From contig NC_019567.1 of the NCBI RefSeq assembly GCF_000317895.1, positions 2,914,001 through 2,978,000 on the forward strand: a DNA stretch of 64,000 nt, written 5' to 3'. The number at the start of each line of letters is the position of its first letter. Position 1 is the stretch's first letter. The stretch is from Bdellovibrio bacteriovorus str. Tiberius. Its GTDB lineage: Bacteria > Bdellovibrionota > Bdellovibrionia > Bdellovibrionales > Bdellovibrionaceae. The position numbers and the translations under genes were made by a program. Of this stretch, positions 37,347-45,878 are shown piece by piece. The notes below the pieces were generated by a model, which was not told where the DNA came from, made no database searches, and worked only from the letters and a program-made list of their open reading frames with translations.

Positions 37347-38381
37347 ATGAGTCTGCGCCAACATATCGACGAAGTTCTGCGAATTCAGCCGATGCCATCT
37401 CCATGGCCTCGCATGTTCGTTTGTGCTTTTGCGACAGCCTTTCCCCTGGTGGTCGGCATGATGATGGGACAACTGCCCGTGGCGATCTTTGGTTCGCTGA
37501 TGGGGTTCCTGCTGCCCCTGAATGATCATCTGGGGACCTTGGGGCATCGTCTGTGGACGATCACGCTTACCTTTGTGATGATGGCGGCAGGGCTTTCCCT
37601 GGGAATACTGACTCACAAACACAACGCTCTTTTCATTCCGACGCTGTTGGGTCTGGTGTACTGGCTGGGCCTGATGGGCGGAGGCAAAGGGGCAGAGCTT
37701 GAGCGGGCCTTGTTGTTTTCAATCTTTCAGGTTCTGGCCGGAGCCTATGCCGGTGATCTGCAAAAATATTTTGTGCCGATCGTAAGTTATGCTTTCCTGG
37801 GTTATCTATGCGTTTTTGTTTCATTGGCCATCTTGGTGTTTCTGCGCCGACACAAGCCCAACCCTTTTGCACGACTTCGCACCACGCTGAAAGAATCCAT
37901 GACGACAGAAAAGTCGCGGCATCTGTACGCCACGGGCTATGCTCTGGCGATCCTGCTGAGTTTGATTGCCGTGGATGTGTTGAAGGTGGATCACGGATAC
38001 TGGGCCGTCGGCACGGTATTGATTATTATGCGCCCGGAAATCAAACAAAGTGTTTATCGCAGCATTCAGCGTTTCCTGGGAACATTGGTGGGTGTGGTTG
38101 TGGCTGATGTCATCATCTATGCCGAGCCGCCTTTGTGGATGGCAATTCTGATTCTGGCTCTGGTCAGTTTCTGGGGACCATGGTCCATCATCCGCAGCTA
38201 CTGGCTGGGTTCGGCGGTGATGGCCGTAATGCTTTTGCTGATTCTGGACATGCCCAATCTGGAAAGGGGTGATTTGCACACCCCGATGATTCGCCTGACA
38301 GCCACGGGCATCGGCTGCCTGCTGGCGCTGGTGGGCATCCTGCTGGTGAACCCGCAGGTGCTTTTCCGACGCCGCAGTTAG
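37347..38381 (+). CDS. FUSC-family membrane exporter
   Basis: 344 residues from the ATG at 37347. There are two clusters of four to five membrane helices (about 25-165 and 200-335) separated by a short cytoplasmic linker. The second cluster begins with an [13 protein letters not shown] segment and carries G-Y-W-A-V-G-T-V. This is the layout of the fusaric-acid/aromatic-acid exporter superfamily in a short form. Membrane-fusion or outer-membrane partners are not adjacent. Substrate is unknown. Confidence 0.88.
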   Translation: MSLRQHIDEVLRIQPMPSPWPRMFVCAFATAFPLVVGMMMGQLPVAIFGSLMGFLLPLNDHLGTLGHRLWTITLTFVMMAAGLSLGILTHKHNALFIPTLLGLVYWLGLMGGGKGAELERALLFSIFQVLAGAYAGDLQKYFVPIVSYAFLGYLCVFVSLAILVFLRRHKPNPFARLRTTLKESMTTEKSRHLYATGYALAILLSLIAVDVLKVDHGYWAVGTVLIIMRPEIKQSVYRSIQRFLGTLVGVVVADVIIYAEPPLWMAILILALVSFWGPWSIIRSYWLGSAVMAVMLLLILDMPNLERGDLHTPMIRLTATGIGCLLALVGILLVNPQVLFRRRS

Positions 38382-39796
38382 TGCTTCTTACCGACGTATT
38401 TCGGATTCAGCAGATTTTCCATTGAAAACAACTCATCCAGCTGGGCTTGAGTCACCACTCCGCGCTCCAAGGCCACTTCAGCCACATTGCGACCGGTTTC
38501 TGCGCAAATTTTCCCAATGCGATCGCCCTCATCGTGACCAATAATCGGATCCAGATAAGTGACGATACCGATGCTGTTCATCACGTAATCGCGGCAGCGT
38601 TCTGCATTCGCGGTGATGCCCTTCACACATTTGTGCTCTAGCGTTTCACAGGCATTTCTTAAAAGATCCAATGATTCAAACAAACTGGAGGCGATGACTG
38701 GCTCCATCACGTTCAGCTGCAGTTGTCCTGCTTCCGCGGCCAGCGTGATTGCCAGATCATTGCCGATGATTTTAAAGCTGACCTGATTCACCACTTCCGG
38801 AATCACCGGATTTACTTTGGCCGGCATGATGGAAGATCCCGCCTGCATTTCTGGCAGGTTGATTTCCTTCAAGCCCGTGCGCGGACCGGAACTAAGCAAA
38901 CGCAAGTCATTGCAGATTTTAGACAGCTTCACTGCCGTGCGCTTCAAAGCGCCAGAGATGATGATGTAAGCTCCACAGTCACTGGTGGCTTCGATGTAGT
39001 CTTCAGACTGCACAAACGAATGGCCCGTGACTTCAGCCAGTTTTTGCACGGCCAAAGAGGCATAACCCGGAGGCGTGTTAATACCCGTACCAATAGCCGT
39101 CGCACCCAGGTTCACTTCAAGCATGAATTTCTGAACTGTGCGGGTCAGACGACCGTCTTCCTTCAGCAACGTTGCAAAGGCGTTGAATTCCTGTCCCAGG
39201 GACATCGGAACCGCATCCTGCAACTGCGTGCGGCCCATTTTCAAAACGCCCTGGAATTCTTTGCCTTTTTTCTCGAAAGCCAAAGCCAATGAATCCAAAG
39301 CCGCCAAAGTGCCATTCAGGTGTTCATACAGCGCCACACGAAAAGCCGTCGGATAAGCATCGTTGGTGGATTGGCATTTGTTGACGTGATCATTTGGATT
39401 GATCACTGCATAGTTGCCTTTTTGCAGACCGCGCTTTTCCAAAGCGATATTGGCAATGACTTCGTTCGCATTCATGTTGATGGAAGTCCCCGCCCCACCC
39501 TGATACACGTCTGAAGGGAACTGCTGACCCCATTTTTTAGGATCTTGCAAAACAAGGTTACAGGCTTCAACCAGGGATTTGGAAACATCCGCCGGGATTG
39601 TGCCCAGTTCACCATTGGCCAAAGCGCAGGCTTTCTTCACCAGCGCCAGACCACGCACGAAACTTTGATTGCCCCCTACCGGGACACCAGAAATCTGAAA
39701 GTTCTCCATCGCACGCACGGTATGAATTCCGTAATAAGCTTCCGCAGGGACTTTCTTTTCACCCAGCAAATCTTTTTCTACGCGGAACTTTTCCAT
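38378..39796 (-). CDS. aspA: Aspartate ammonia-lyase
   Basis: 472 residues from the ATG at 39796, with GGAG six bases upstream. It converts aspartate to fumarate and ammonia. The fumarase/aspartase signature is plain in the [11 protein letters not shown] segment, with G-I-H-T-V-R, T-S-T/S-N-D-A-Y-P-T and G-G-A-G-T-S near the expected places. With malic enzyme in the same window it can feed prey-derived amino acids into central metabolism. The stop overlaps that of the FUSC gene by four bases. Confidence 0.95.
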   Translation of the reverse strand: MEKFRVEKDLLGEKKVPAEAYYGIHTVRAMENFQISGVPVGGNQSFVRGLALVKKACALANGELGTIPADVSKSLVEACNLVLQDPKKWGQQFPSDVYQGGAGTSINMNANEVIANIALEKRGLQKGNYAVINPNDHVNKCQSTNDAYPTAFRVALYEHLNGTLAALDSLALAFEKKGKEFQGVLKMGRTQLQDAVPMSLGQEFNAFATLLKEDGRLTRTVQKFMLEVNLGATAIGTGINTPPGYASLAVQKLAEVTGHSFVQSEDYIEATSDCGAYIIISGALKRTAVKLSKICNDLRLLSSGPRTGLKEINLPEMQAGSSIMPAKVNPVIPEVVNQVSFKIIGNDLAITLAAEAGQLQLNVMEPVIASSLFESLDLLRNACETLEHKCVKGITANAERCRDYVMNSIGIVTYLDPIIGHDEGDRIGKICAETGRNVAEVALERGVVTQAQLDELFSMENLLNPKYVGKKH

Positions 39797-39810
39797 CACA
39801 AACTCCAAGT

Positions 39811-40851
39811 CTATTTTCTATTGTCCAATTTCAAAACTTCACCGTGCATCATCACTCGGAATCCACTTGCGTCGACTCCGGCACGTTCCCTTGCCGCTGC
39901 CAGCTCTTGAGGAGGTTCGGCCATGGGTTCGTCACTGAGACGGAAAGTGCCCCAGTGTACCCCAATGCTCAGGCGGGAATGAAGATCCTTATGAATTTTA
40001 ACTGCTCCATCCGGATCCACATGCTGCTGCCCCATGAACCAGCGCGGCTCATAAGCGCCAATCGGGATCAGCGCCAGATCCACATCACCAAATTTGGTGT
40101 GCACATCTGAAAAATCCTTCGAATACCCAGTGTCGCCGGTATAGAAGAACTTGAATTTTTCTGACTGCACGTGCCAGCCGCCCCACAGGCTTTGATTGCG
40201 GTCCCAAAGGCTGCGCTGAGTCCAATGCTGGGCCGGAGTGAACGTGATCGTCAACCCATCCAGTGTGAACTGATCCCACCAGTCGAGTTCTTTGACGTTT
40301 TCAATTCCTTCGGATTTCAAAAGATCGGCATTACCCAGCGGAACCAGGAACAGGGTCTTCCCCTGATTCTGCTTGTTCAGATCACGCAAAGTTTTTAAAT
40401 CCAGATGATCATAGTGACTGTGAGACACCAGCACCACATCCACCGGCGGCAGGTCTTTTTGTTCAAACGGCAGCGCCACCAGACGCTTCGGACCCATAAA
40501 ACTGACTGGCGAAACTCGGTCTGAAAAAACCGGATCGGTGACAATGTTTTTTCCTTGAAGTTGCAACAGGAACGAACTGTGCCCGATCCAGGTCAGTGTG
40601 GTTTGGTTTTTATTCTGACGCAAAAAATCCGTGTCCGTCTTCAGAACAGGCGGATTGAACGGCGGCTCGTCCTTGTGCGGCCCCGTCAGACGTTCCCACT
40701 GCCACTTCCAGAAGCTGGCTTTCGGAGAATTGTCATAGTTGTTATAAAACTGGGTTTCCCCGCGATGCGGTTTCTGGGGGTCGTGATAACGGAAACTTTG
40801 GCACCCCAAAAACACAAACAACCCGGCCACAGCGATCAAGGTCAATTTCAT
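39811..40851 (-). CDS. Lipoprotein metallo-beta-lactamase-fold hydrolase (NAPE-PLD/RomA-like)
   Basis: 346 residues from the ATG at 40851. A lipoprotein signal with F-L-G-C puts Cys at about 17. The beta-lactamase fold is shown by [22 protein letters not shown], and T-G-D-T-G-Y and [11 protein letters not shown] later. These match the NAPE-hydrolysing phospholipase D/RomA group, so a phospholipid substrate is plausible. It is upstream of aspA with a 14-base gap and is divergent from the glycosyltransferase gene. Confidence 0.9.
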   Translation of the reverse strand: MKLTLIAVAGLFVFLGCQSFRYHDPQKPHRGETQFYNNYDNSPKASFWKWQWERLTGPHKDEPPFNPPVLKTDTDFLRQNKNQTTLTWIGHSSFLLQLQGKNIVTDPVFSDRVSPVSFMGPKRLVALPFEQKDLPPVDVVLVSHSHYDHLDLKTLRDLNKQNQGKTLFLVPLGNADLLKSEGIENVKELDWWDQFTLDGLTITFTPAQHWTQRSLWDRNQSLWGGWHVQSEKFKFFYTGDTGYSKDFSDVHTKFGDVDLALIPIGAYEPRWFMGQQHVDPDGAVKIHKDLHSRLSIGVHWGTFRLSDEPMAEPPQELAAARERAGVDASGFRVMMHGEVLKLDNRK

Positions 40852-40938
40852 GCCCCGCAGAGTCTCACCGAGAGGCTTTGTAGGCAAGAATTTGGTTGCC
40901 ACCGACGCCCCAAGATATTACGACAGAGCTTTGACAAA

Positions 40939-42516
40939 ATGACCGAACACCCCAGCAAGGACACCCCTGTGATTCGTGAATTCTGGAAGCAGCAAAACCT
41001 CTCGCAAAAAGTCACCATCCTGTTCATTTTGACACTGATTTTCCGGGCTTTTTTCTCGCTTCATATCGGGCTGATCGATGACGAGGCTTACCACTGGTCC
41101 TGGGCTAAATGGCCCCAGCTTTCCTATTTCGACCACCCGGCGATGATTGCATGGCTTGAAGCCATCACCACCAGCGCTTTTGGTGACACCTATCTGGGTG
41201 TGCGCCTGCCGGGCTTCCTGTGTTTTGTCGGCACCGTGATCTTGCTTTACAAACTGACACGTGACTTGTTTGACGACTGGGCGGCGATTTTTGTCGGCCT
41301 TGTTTTGCTATGGTCCCCGTTCTGGGGCTTTGGCGGCTATGTCGCATCACCCGAACCTCCGTTCATGTTCTGTTGGGTGGCGGCATCCTACGTGTTCTGG
41401 CAGGGCGTGCGTGAAGACGGCAAAGCCTGGAGTGTGAAAAAAACCTGGATCTGGCTGGGAATCCTGATGGGCCTGGGGCTGAATTCCAAATTCATCATCG
41501 CGCTTTTGGCACCGGGGTTTGGTTTGTACCTGCTGGCGACTCCGTCCCGCCGCAAAGATCTTTTGACGCCTTGGCCGTGGGTGGGTTTGCTGATTGCGAC
41601 CGCCTTGGCCACACCGATCTTCCTGTGGAATCACCTGCATGACTGGCCGGGCTTCAAGTATCAGTTCCATGACCGTCACACCGGTGCGCGATTTGATATC
41701 GGCCGCTGGTTGGTGTTCTTTGGTGCGCAACTGCTGTTTGCAACCCCGTTCCTTTACGTGATGATTGCTTTGGCGTTTATTACTTCCTTCATTAAACGCC
41801 ACGAGGCACGCTGGAGATTCCTGCTGTGTCTGACCCTGCCTTCCATCGCGATCTTCTATCCACAGCCTCTGTGGGCTGAATACAAGCCTCACTGGAGTGG
41901 CGCGGCCTACACCCTGCTTTTGATGGGTGCGGGGGCGATCTGGTCTCAAGGTTTGGTGTGGGGTCGTCGCCAAATTGTTCAGGCGCGAAGCAAAATCTTC
42001 ACCTGGGGTATTGGCGCCTTCTTTGTGCTGCTGGCATTGATCAGCTACACACCGTTTGCTTATCCGTGGATTCCAAAAGCGTACAAACTGTTCAACCCGA
42101 ATGGCGAATGGCAGACCACCTATGACTTCAGTAACGAATTCACCGGCTGGGAAGACCTGGGTCGTTATGTGAACCGTCGCCAGCGTGAAATCCACGCCGA
42201 AAGCGGCAGCAAGCCGTTCATCGCGGCTCACCGCTATGAAAACACGGCGCAGACCACCTGGGGCACAAAACAGAAAGTGTACATGCTAAGTTCTACCGTC
42301 AGTCACTATACTGTGATGCAGTCACCGGAAGAAATGAACAACCTGAAGGGTCAAAACGCGATCTTCGTCAGCACGGAGAAATATCCGGCCGATCCGATGG
42401 AGTGGGCCGCGTGGGATGGTTGCGACAAAGAAACGCTGAAGACGTTCCGCAACGGCATCCACGCCCGAACGTTCAACGTGTACTTCTGCCGCAACTTCCA
42501 GGGCATCACCAAATAA
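40939..42516 (+). CDS. Integral membrane glycosyltransferase, GT39/ArnT-like
   Basis: 525 residues from the ATG at 40939; a much earlier in-frame start would run through the antisense MBL gene and is rejected. About 11-12 membrane helices. The first extracytoplasmic loop has D-D-E-A-Y-H-W-S-W with the Asp-Glu pair of GT39/ArnT enzymes, followed by F-D-H-P-A-M. The C-terminal soluble part (about 410-525) is likely periplasmic. It should transfer a sugar from a polyprenyl phosphate donor to a lipid or protein. Acceptor is unknown. Confidence 0.9.
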   Translation: MTEHPSKDTPVIREFWKQQNLSQKVTILFILTLIFRAFFSLHIGLIDDEAYHWSWAKWPQLSYFDHPAMIAWLEAITTSAFGDTYLGVRLPGFLCFVGTVILLYKLTRDLFDDWAAIFVGLVLLWSPFWGFGGYVASPEPPFMFCWVAASYVFWQGVREDGKAWSVKKTWIWLGILMGLGLNSKFIIALLAPGFGLYLLATPSRRKDLLTPWPWVGLLIATALATPIFLWNHLHDWPGFKYQFHDRHTGARFDIGRWLVFFGAQLLFATPFLYVMIALAFITSFIKRHEARWRFLLCLTLPSIAIFYPQPLWAEYKPHWSGAAYTLLLMGAGAIWSQGLVWGRRQIVQARSKIFTWGIGAFFVLLALISYTPFAYPWIPKAYKLFNPNGEWQTTYDFSNEFTGWEDLGRYVNRRQREIHAESGSKPFIAAHRYENTAQTTWGTKQKVYMLSSTVSHYTVMQSPEEMNNLKGQNAIFVSTEKYPADPMEWAAWDGCDKETLKTFRNGIHARTFNVYFCRNFQGITK

Positions 42517-42541
42517 CCCTGCCTTTAAAATCGGATTAAAT

Positions 42542-42563
42542 GCCTCCGGCGCAAGGCGGAGGC
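42542..42563. repeat. Intergenic hairpin between convergent genes
   Basis: A 7-base-pair stem (GCCTCCG at 42542-42548 and CGGAGGC at 42557-42563) lies between the ends of the glycosyltransferase and TonB-like genes. No T-run follows on the plus strand, and only a weak ATTTAA follows on the minus strand. It may still act as a transcription end or RNA-stabilising structure. Confidence 0.35.
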
Positions 42564-42589
42564 AAGCTCTCGCAGCGCAGGCGTGCTCT

Positions 42590-43258
42590 TTAGTTCAACA
42601 CGTACTCGATAGGAACTGTGATCGACCAGGAACCTCTTTGGATTTCCTGCGGGAATGGCTTTAAGCCGTGAATGCCTTTGACCAGATCCAGGGCCGCCTG
42701 ATTCAAAGAATCATAAGGTGTCTTTTCAACGATTTCGCTGGTCAGCAGTGAACCATCTTGCGCTAAAGTAAAGCGCATGGTGACTTTCCCCGTCTGACCC
42801 ATTTTTTTTGCCAGCATTGGATAGCGCTTACGGTGCTCCAGCAGTTTTTTGATCTCGTAAAGGTAACGCTGCTCTGGCGACACCTCTATCCCGTTGGCAA
42901 CCCCTTCACGGCCTTCCAGTGCGCCCTGATCAGACGTTCCCGCCAAAGAACCCGCGGTCTTGCCGTTTGGAACCGGTTGCGGAGCGGACTCCGTCACTTT
43001 TTCAGTTTTAACAGCCGGGCCTTCAGAATTATCAGCAACCACCGGGGCCTTTGCTTTAGGGACTTTGACCTGTTGTTCTTGTTTGGGCGCCTGAACGCTG
43101 CCGCCATCCCCATACTGAAGCTCTACCCCTACGGGCAAAGGAAGCACGCTGGGTGCCGCCATGCCCACCGCCAACGCAAACAGCCCGCCATGCAAAAGCA
43201 CCGACAGGATCAGGGAACGGTTGATAGTGAAAGAAAATGAGAATTGTTTATTGGACAT
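42590..43258 (-). CDS. TonB-like energy-transducing protein
   Basis: 222 residues. An N-terminal membrane helix (about 14-35) is followed by a Pro, Lys, Val and Gln-rich linker (about 50-110) and a TonB C-terminal domain (about 125-222). The C-terminal domain has Y-P-M-L-A-K-K-M-G-Q-T-G-K-V-T-M-R-F and ends with a I-T-V-P-I-E-Y strand. It should connect inner-membrane energy to an outer-membrane receptor; no exbB, exbD or receptor is adjacent. Confidence 0.9.
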   Translation of the reverse strand: MSNKQFSFSFTINRSLILSVLLHGGLFALAVGMAAPSVLPLPVGVELQYGDGGSVQAPKQEQQVKVPKAKAPVVADNSEGPAVKTEKVTESAPQPVPNGKTAGSLAGTSDQGALEGREGVANGIEVSPEQRYLYEIKKLLEHRKRYPMLAKKMGQTGKVTMRFTLAQDGSLLTSEIVEKTPYDSLNQAALDLVKGIHGLKPFPQEIQRGSWSITVPIEYVLN

Positions 43259-43319
43259 GGCCTTAGGGCAAATTTATAGATTCTTGCCCCTGAAAACTCA
43301 ATACAGGGACCCAAAAATG

Positions 43320-43368
43320 GGCTCAAATGTAATTAATTTAGATTTGAGCCTTCGCTAATGAAAGCGAA
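43320..43368. promoter_or_regulatory. Two adjacent stem-loops upstream of the methyltransferase gene
   Basis: A perfect 9-base inverted repeat (GGCTCAAAT at 43320-43328 and ATTTGAGCC at 43342-43350) surrounds a 13-base AT-rich loop. It is immediately followed by TTCGCT/AGCGAA arms (43351-43368). They sit between the divergent TonB-like and methyltransferase genes. They could be an operator or a structured leader. No Fur-box pattern matches. Confidence 0.4.
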
Positions 43369-43416
43369 ATGAAAAAATGGACATTTGGCAGAGGGAAATC
43401 TAAAACCTAAACCCTG

Positions 43417-44058
43417 ATGACGTCCCTGAACCCGCACTTTACCTTTAACTACTCCCAACCCGAGGAATACCGTTTTTCCCATGATTCGGTGTTTTTGGCG
43501 CGCCAGGTGTTTGAGTTTTTGCACGAGGATTTAAGCGCCCTGACGGCTTTAGATCTGTGTTCAGGCTGCGGGATCGTGGGCTTGGATTTTCTGTATCACT
43601 GCAAATCAGAAAACCGTGCCTATCCCTGCGGCTTTGATTTCATGGAAGTGCAGGATGTTTACCGCGATCACTTTGAAAAAAATCTGACTGCGTTTGGAGA
43701 CAACCAGCCCTCCGTGAATTTCGTGAATCAGAACTATGAGTCCCTGCTGACACCAGAATTCAGCACCCGCTATGATCTGATCCTGAGCAATCCGCCTTAC
43801 TTCCGCATCAATCAGGGAAAACTATCGCCATCAGAGTTTAAAAACCGCTGTCGCTTCTTTATTGATTCTGATTTTACAAATTTGATTCGCGGAATTGATG
43901 CCGCTTTGAAACCACAAGGCCGCGCCTTCATCTTACTGCGCGATTTACAGGATCACGGCTGGAATCCCCTGGAAGAAGCCCGTCGTCTGCTGAACGGGCG
44001 CCGTGAAATACAAAAGGTGGCCGACATTCGCGGCACGCCTTTGGTTCTGATCAACTAA
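43417..44058 (+). CDS. TrmN6-like N6-adenine tRNA methyltransferase
   Basis: 213 residues. The SAM site is L-D-L-C-S-G-C-G-I-V-G-L-D near residue 45, and the N6-adenine catalytic motif is S-N-P-P-Y-F near residue 127. The N-terminal F-S-H-D-S-V-F-L-A-R segment is that of TrmN6/YfiC, which modifies A37 of tRNA-Val. Other small-RNA or rRNA targets are possible. The ATG at 43417 has only a distant GAGGG site. Confidence 0.85.
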   Translation: MTSLNPHFTFNYSQPEEYRFSHDSVFLARQVFEFLHEDLSALTALDLCSGCGIVGLDFLYHCKSENRAYPCGFDFMEVQDVYRDHFEKNLTAFGDNQPSVNFVNQNYESLLTPEFSTRYDLILSNPPYFRINQGKLSPSEFKNRCRFFIDSDFTNLIRGIDAALKPQGRAFILLRDLQDHGWNPLEEARRLLNGRREIQKVADIRGTPLVLIN

Positions 44059-44079
44059 CCACAATAAGAGGCTGGCCGA

Positions 44080-44481
44080 CTAGCGGCAGAAGATCGAGCC
44101 GATGGTTTGTGGCTTCAATGGGAAGATTTGTTCCTGCTGGATCTGACCCACCAAACGACCGCTGATACCATACACAAGATTGATGATGTACTTGCCGTCA
44201 CCTGCACGGTTTTCAACGCAAGAGTAAGCCGGCGAACGATCCGGAATGTTTTGTTCTGGGCGATCCGCTTTTTTGCAGATCATGTTCACCGCGAAATCAC
44301 CATCGAAAGTCGCCAGCATACCTTGCTTCAAATTCACAACCGCTGTGTCCTGAATCACGAAAGAAACAGCCGTGTCGTCATTCAGATGACCGGAACACTT
44401 GGCAACAACTGCAGGTAAAACATCCGCTTGAGCGACAACAGACACAAACAACGCAGCAAAGGCAAATACGATGGCTTTCAT
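44080..44481 (-). CDS. Small exported hypothetical protein
   Basis: 133 residues with a Sec signal peptide (cleavage near A-Q-A-D, residue 19). Four cysteines in the mature part suggest disulfides. It ends with a G-S-I-F-C-R segment. No family recognised. It is convergent with the methyltransferase gene, 21 bases apart. Confidence 0.75.
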   Translation of the reverse strand: MKAIVFAFAALFVSVVAQADVLPAVVAKCSGHLNDDTAVSFVIQDTAVVNLKQGMLATFDGDFAVNMICKKADRPEQNIPDRSPAYSCVENRAGDGKYIINLVYGISGRLVGQIQQEQIFPLKPQTIGSIFCR

Positions 44482-44654
44482 TGAAAAACTCCCGTTTTGA
44501 AAATTCGAGGGTTTTTTAACAAAATTCCCCGCACTTCGAAAGGGCTTTTGCCGAACCCTTCTGAAGTTTCATCTTTCTAACTGCCTAAATGCCGGAAATA
44601 GCTGGAGGAATTGAAGAGTTTATAGTGTTCCGCGGGCTTCAGCGGGCTGTCGCC

Positions 44655-44690
44655 GAAAAAAAAGCCCCCATCCATGAGGACAGGGGCTTT
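44655..44690 (-). terminator. Rho-independent terminator of the top6B-top6A operon
   Basis: On the minus strand AAAGCCCC pairs with GGGGCTTT, the inner five bases also pair (with two wobble pairs) and a loop of about four bases remains. The stem is followed by a T-run. It lies 25 bases beyond the top6A stop. Confidence 0.9.
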
Positions 44691-44714
44691 GGTGGTTCTA
44701 ACTTTAAAAATCTC

Positions 44715-45878
44715 TTAAACGTAGGATCCGCGTTTGATTTTCTCAAGGATCAGTTTTTCTGTCTTGATTGGATCTTTCGGGTCAACAGAGAAGAAGGACT
44801 GTTGCTCGCAACGAATCTTTTCTTTGATCAACCAGCGCAGGATATCGGAAAGGTTCTTGTTCTTTTTATCCAGGAAGAACGGATCGTTTTCCAAAGCGTC
44901 TTTGGCTTTTTTCAAAGCGCGTGCTTCAGCTGGATCGGATTCTTTCACTTTGTAGTGAGGCAGATCGTATTTTTTCACGTCTTCCGGCAACACGCCCAGG
45001 AACTTTACGTTCGGAGCGGAGAAATCGGCATTACGGATCAAAGACGCCGCGGAACCGGCTTTCAAAGTACGATAGATATTCTGCATGGTGTACGCATCGA
45101 GATCCCCGAAGAAGTACATTGGAACGTCCAATTCTTCCTGGATCAGTTTAGCCCAACCACGAACACCGTTGGATGGAACCCCTTGAGCACCCATCACAAT
45201 ACAGTTGTTACGCTTGGTGAAGCCCATGGTGACCAGCGTATTCGCGGTACCTTCAGACTCTACGATCAGACAGAAGTCGATTTTCTTTTTCGCCTTCAGC
45301 TTCAATGCCTGAGGTTTGTTCTTTGGCTGGAACGGTGACGTTCCCAAAGTGGAAAGGTCGATCACGGCCCGTTCCCCGTCTGCCAAAGTTTCAGTCACAA
45401 CCAGCTGCTGAGAATAAGTCTGCCCACCGCGGTCATTGGCAAAAACGTTCAATTCTTCACGGTATACTTCCAGCATATCACCGATAAAGTCGATGATCGC
45501 ATCGGATTCAGGCTGATCGTCGAAATCCAAAGGTTTCAAACGAGGGTTGCCTTTGATCTCGCCTTTACACATGTAATAAAGCTCACGCTTCGTATTCACG
45601 GTGCCGGTTTCAAGATTGCGCAGAAGCATTTCCAACAGGAACACCACACGCGCCAGTTTTTGTACGGAAGAAACGTTCAGCTCGGTACGGACAACTTTAT
45701 CACCCGGAGTCAGGTAACCCACTTTGGCGTTGTACAAAGAGTTGTCCAAAGAAGTTTTCACCGCTTCAAGAACCGGACGCTTGGAAGACTCAAGGTCTTT
45801 CAGCATCTTGTCCGCAAGAATGCGGGCCTCTTTAGGAATATCAATTTTCAAATCGCGAATGCTGAGTAGTTTTGCCAT
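44715..45878 (-). CDS. top6A: DNA topoisomerase VI subunit A (Spo11-like)
   Basis: 387 residues, the normal Top6A length. The 5Y-CAP catalytic motif K-R-E-L-Y-Y is at 97-102, with Tyr102 the likely nucleophile by alignment with Spo11. The Toprim metal residues are Glu207 in I-V-E-S-E-G and Asp259/Asp261 in G-D-L-D-A-Y. Subunit A cuts both DNA strands of one duplex; with subunit B it passes another duplex through using ATP. The start overlaps the top6B stop by one base (TAATG), so the subunits are coupled. Topo VI is mainly archaeal and plant; bacterial copies are sporadic. Confidence 0.95.
   Translation of the reverse strand: MAKLLSIRDLKIDIPKEARILADKMLKDLESSKRPVLEAVKTSLDNSLYNAKVGYLTPGDKVVRTELNVSSVQKLARVVFLLEMLLRNLETGTVNTKRELYYMCKGEIKGNPRLKPLDFDDQPESDAIIDFIGDMLEVYREELNVFANDRGGQTYSQQLVVTETLADGERAVIDLSTLGTSPFQPKNKPQALKLKAKKKIDFCLIVESEGTANTLVTMGFTKRNNCIVMGAQGVPSNGVRGWAKLIQEELDVPMYFFGDLDAYTMQNIYRTLKAGSAASLIRNADFSAPNVKFLGVLPEDVKKYDLPHYKVKESDPAEARALKKAKDALENDPFFLDKKNKNLSDILRWLIKEKIRCEQQSFFSVDPKDPIKTEKLILEKIKRGSYV

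Noticed and set aside
40555-40938. Upstream extension of the glycosyltransferase frame
   Set aside because: It would run antisense through the MBL lipoprotein gene and gives a basic nonsense leader; the start at 40939 gives a normal GT39 N-terminus.
41347-42231. Open frame of 294 codons opposite the GT39 glycosyltransferase gene
   Set aside because: No family features and Gln/Arg-rich; shadow of a membrane-protein gene.
42542-42563. Terminator for the glycosyltransferase gene
   Set aside because: The hairpin is real but lacks a T-run on the plus strand; kept only as a hairpin.
43229-43258. Fur-box-like sequence near the TonB-like start
   Set aside because: It lies within the first codons of the gene and matches the Fur consensus only weakly.
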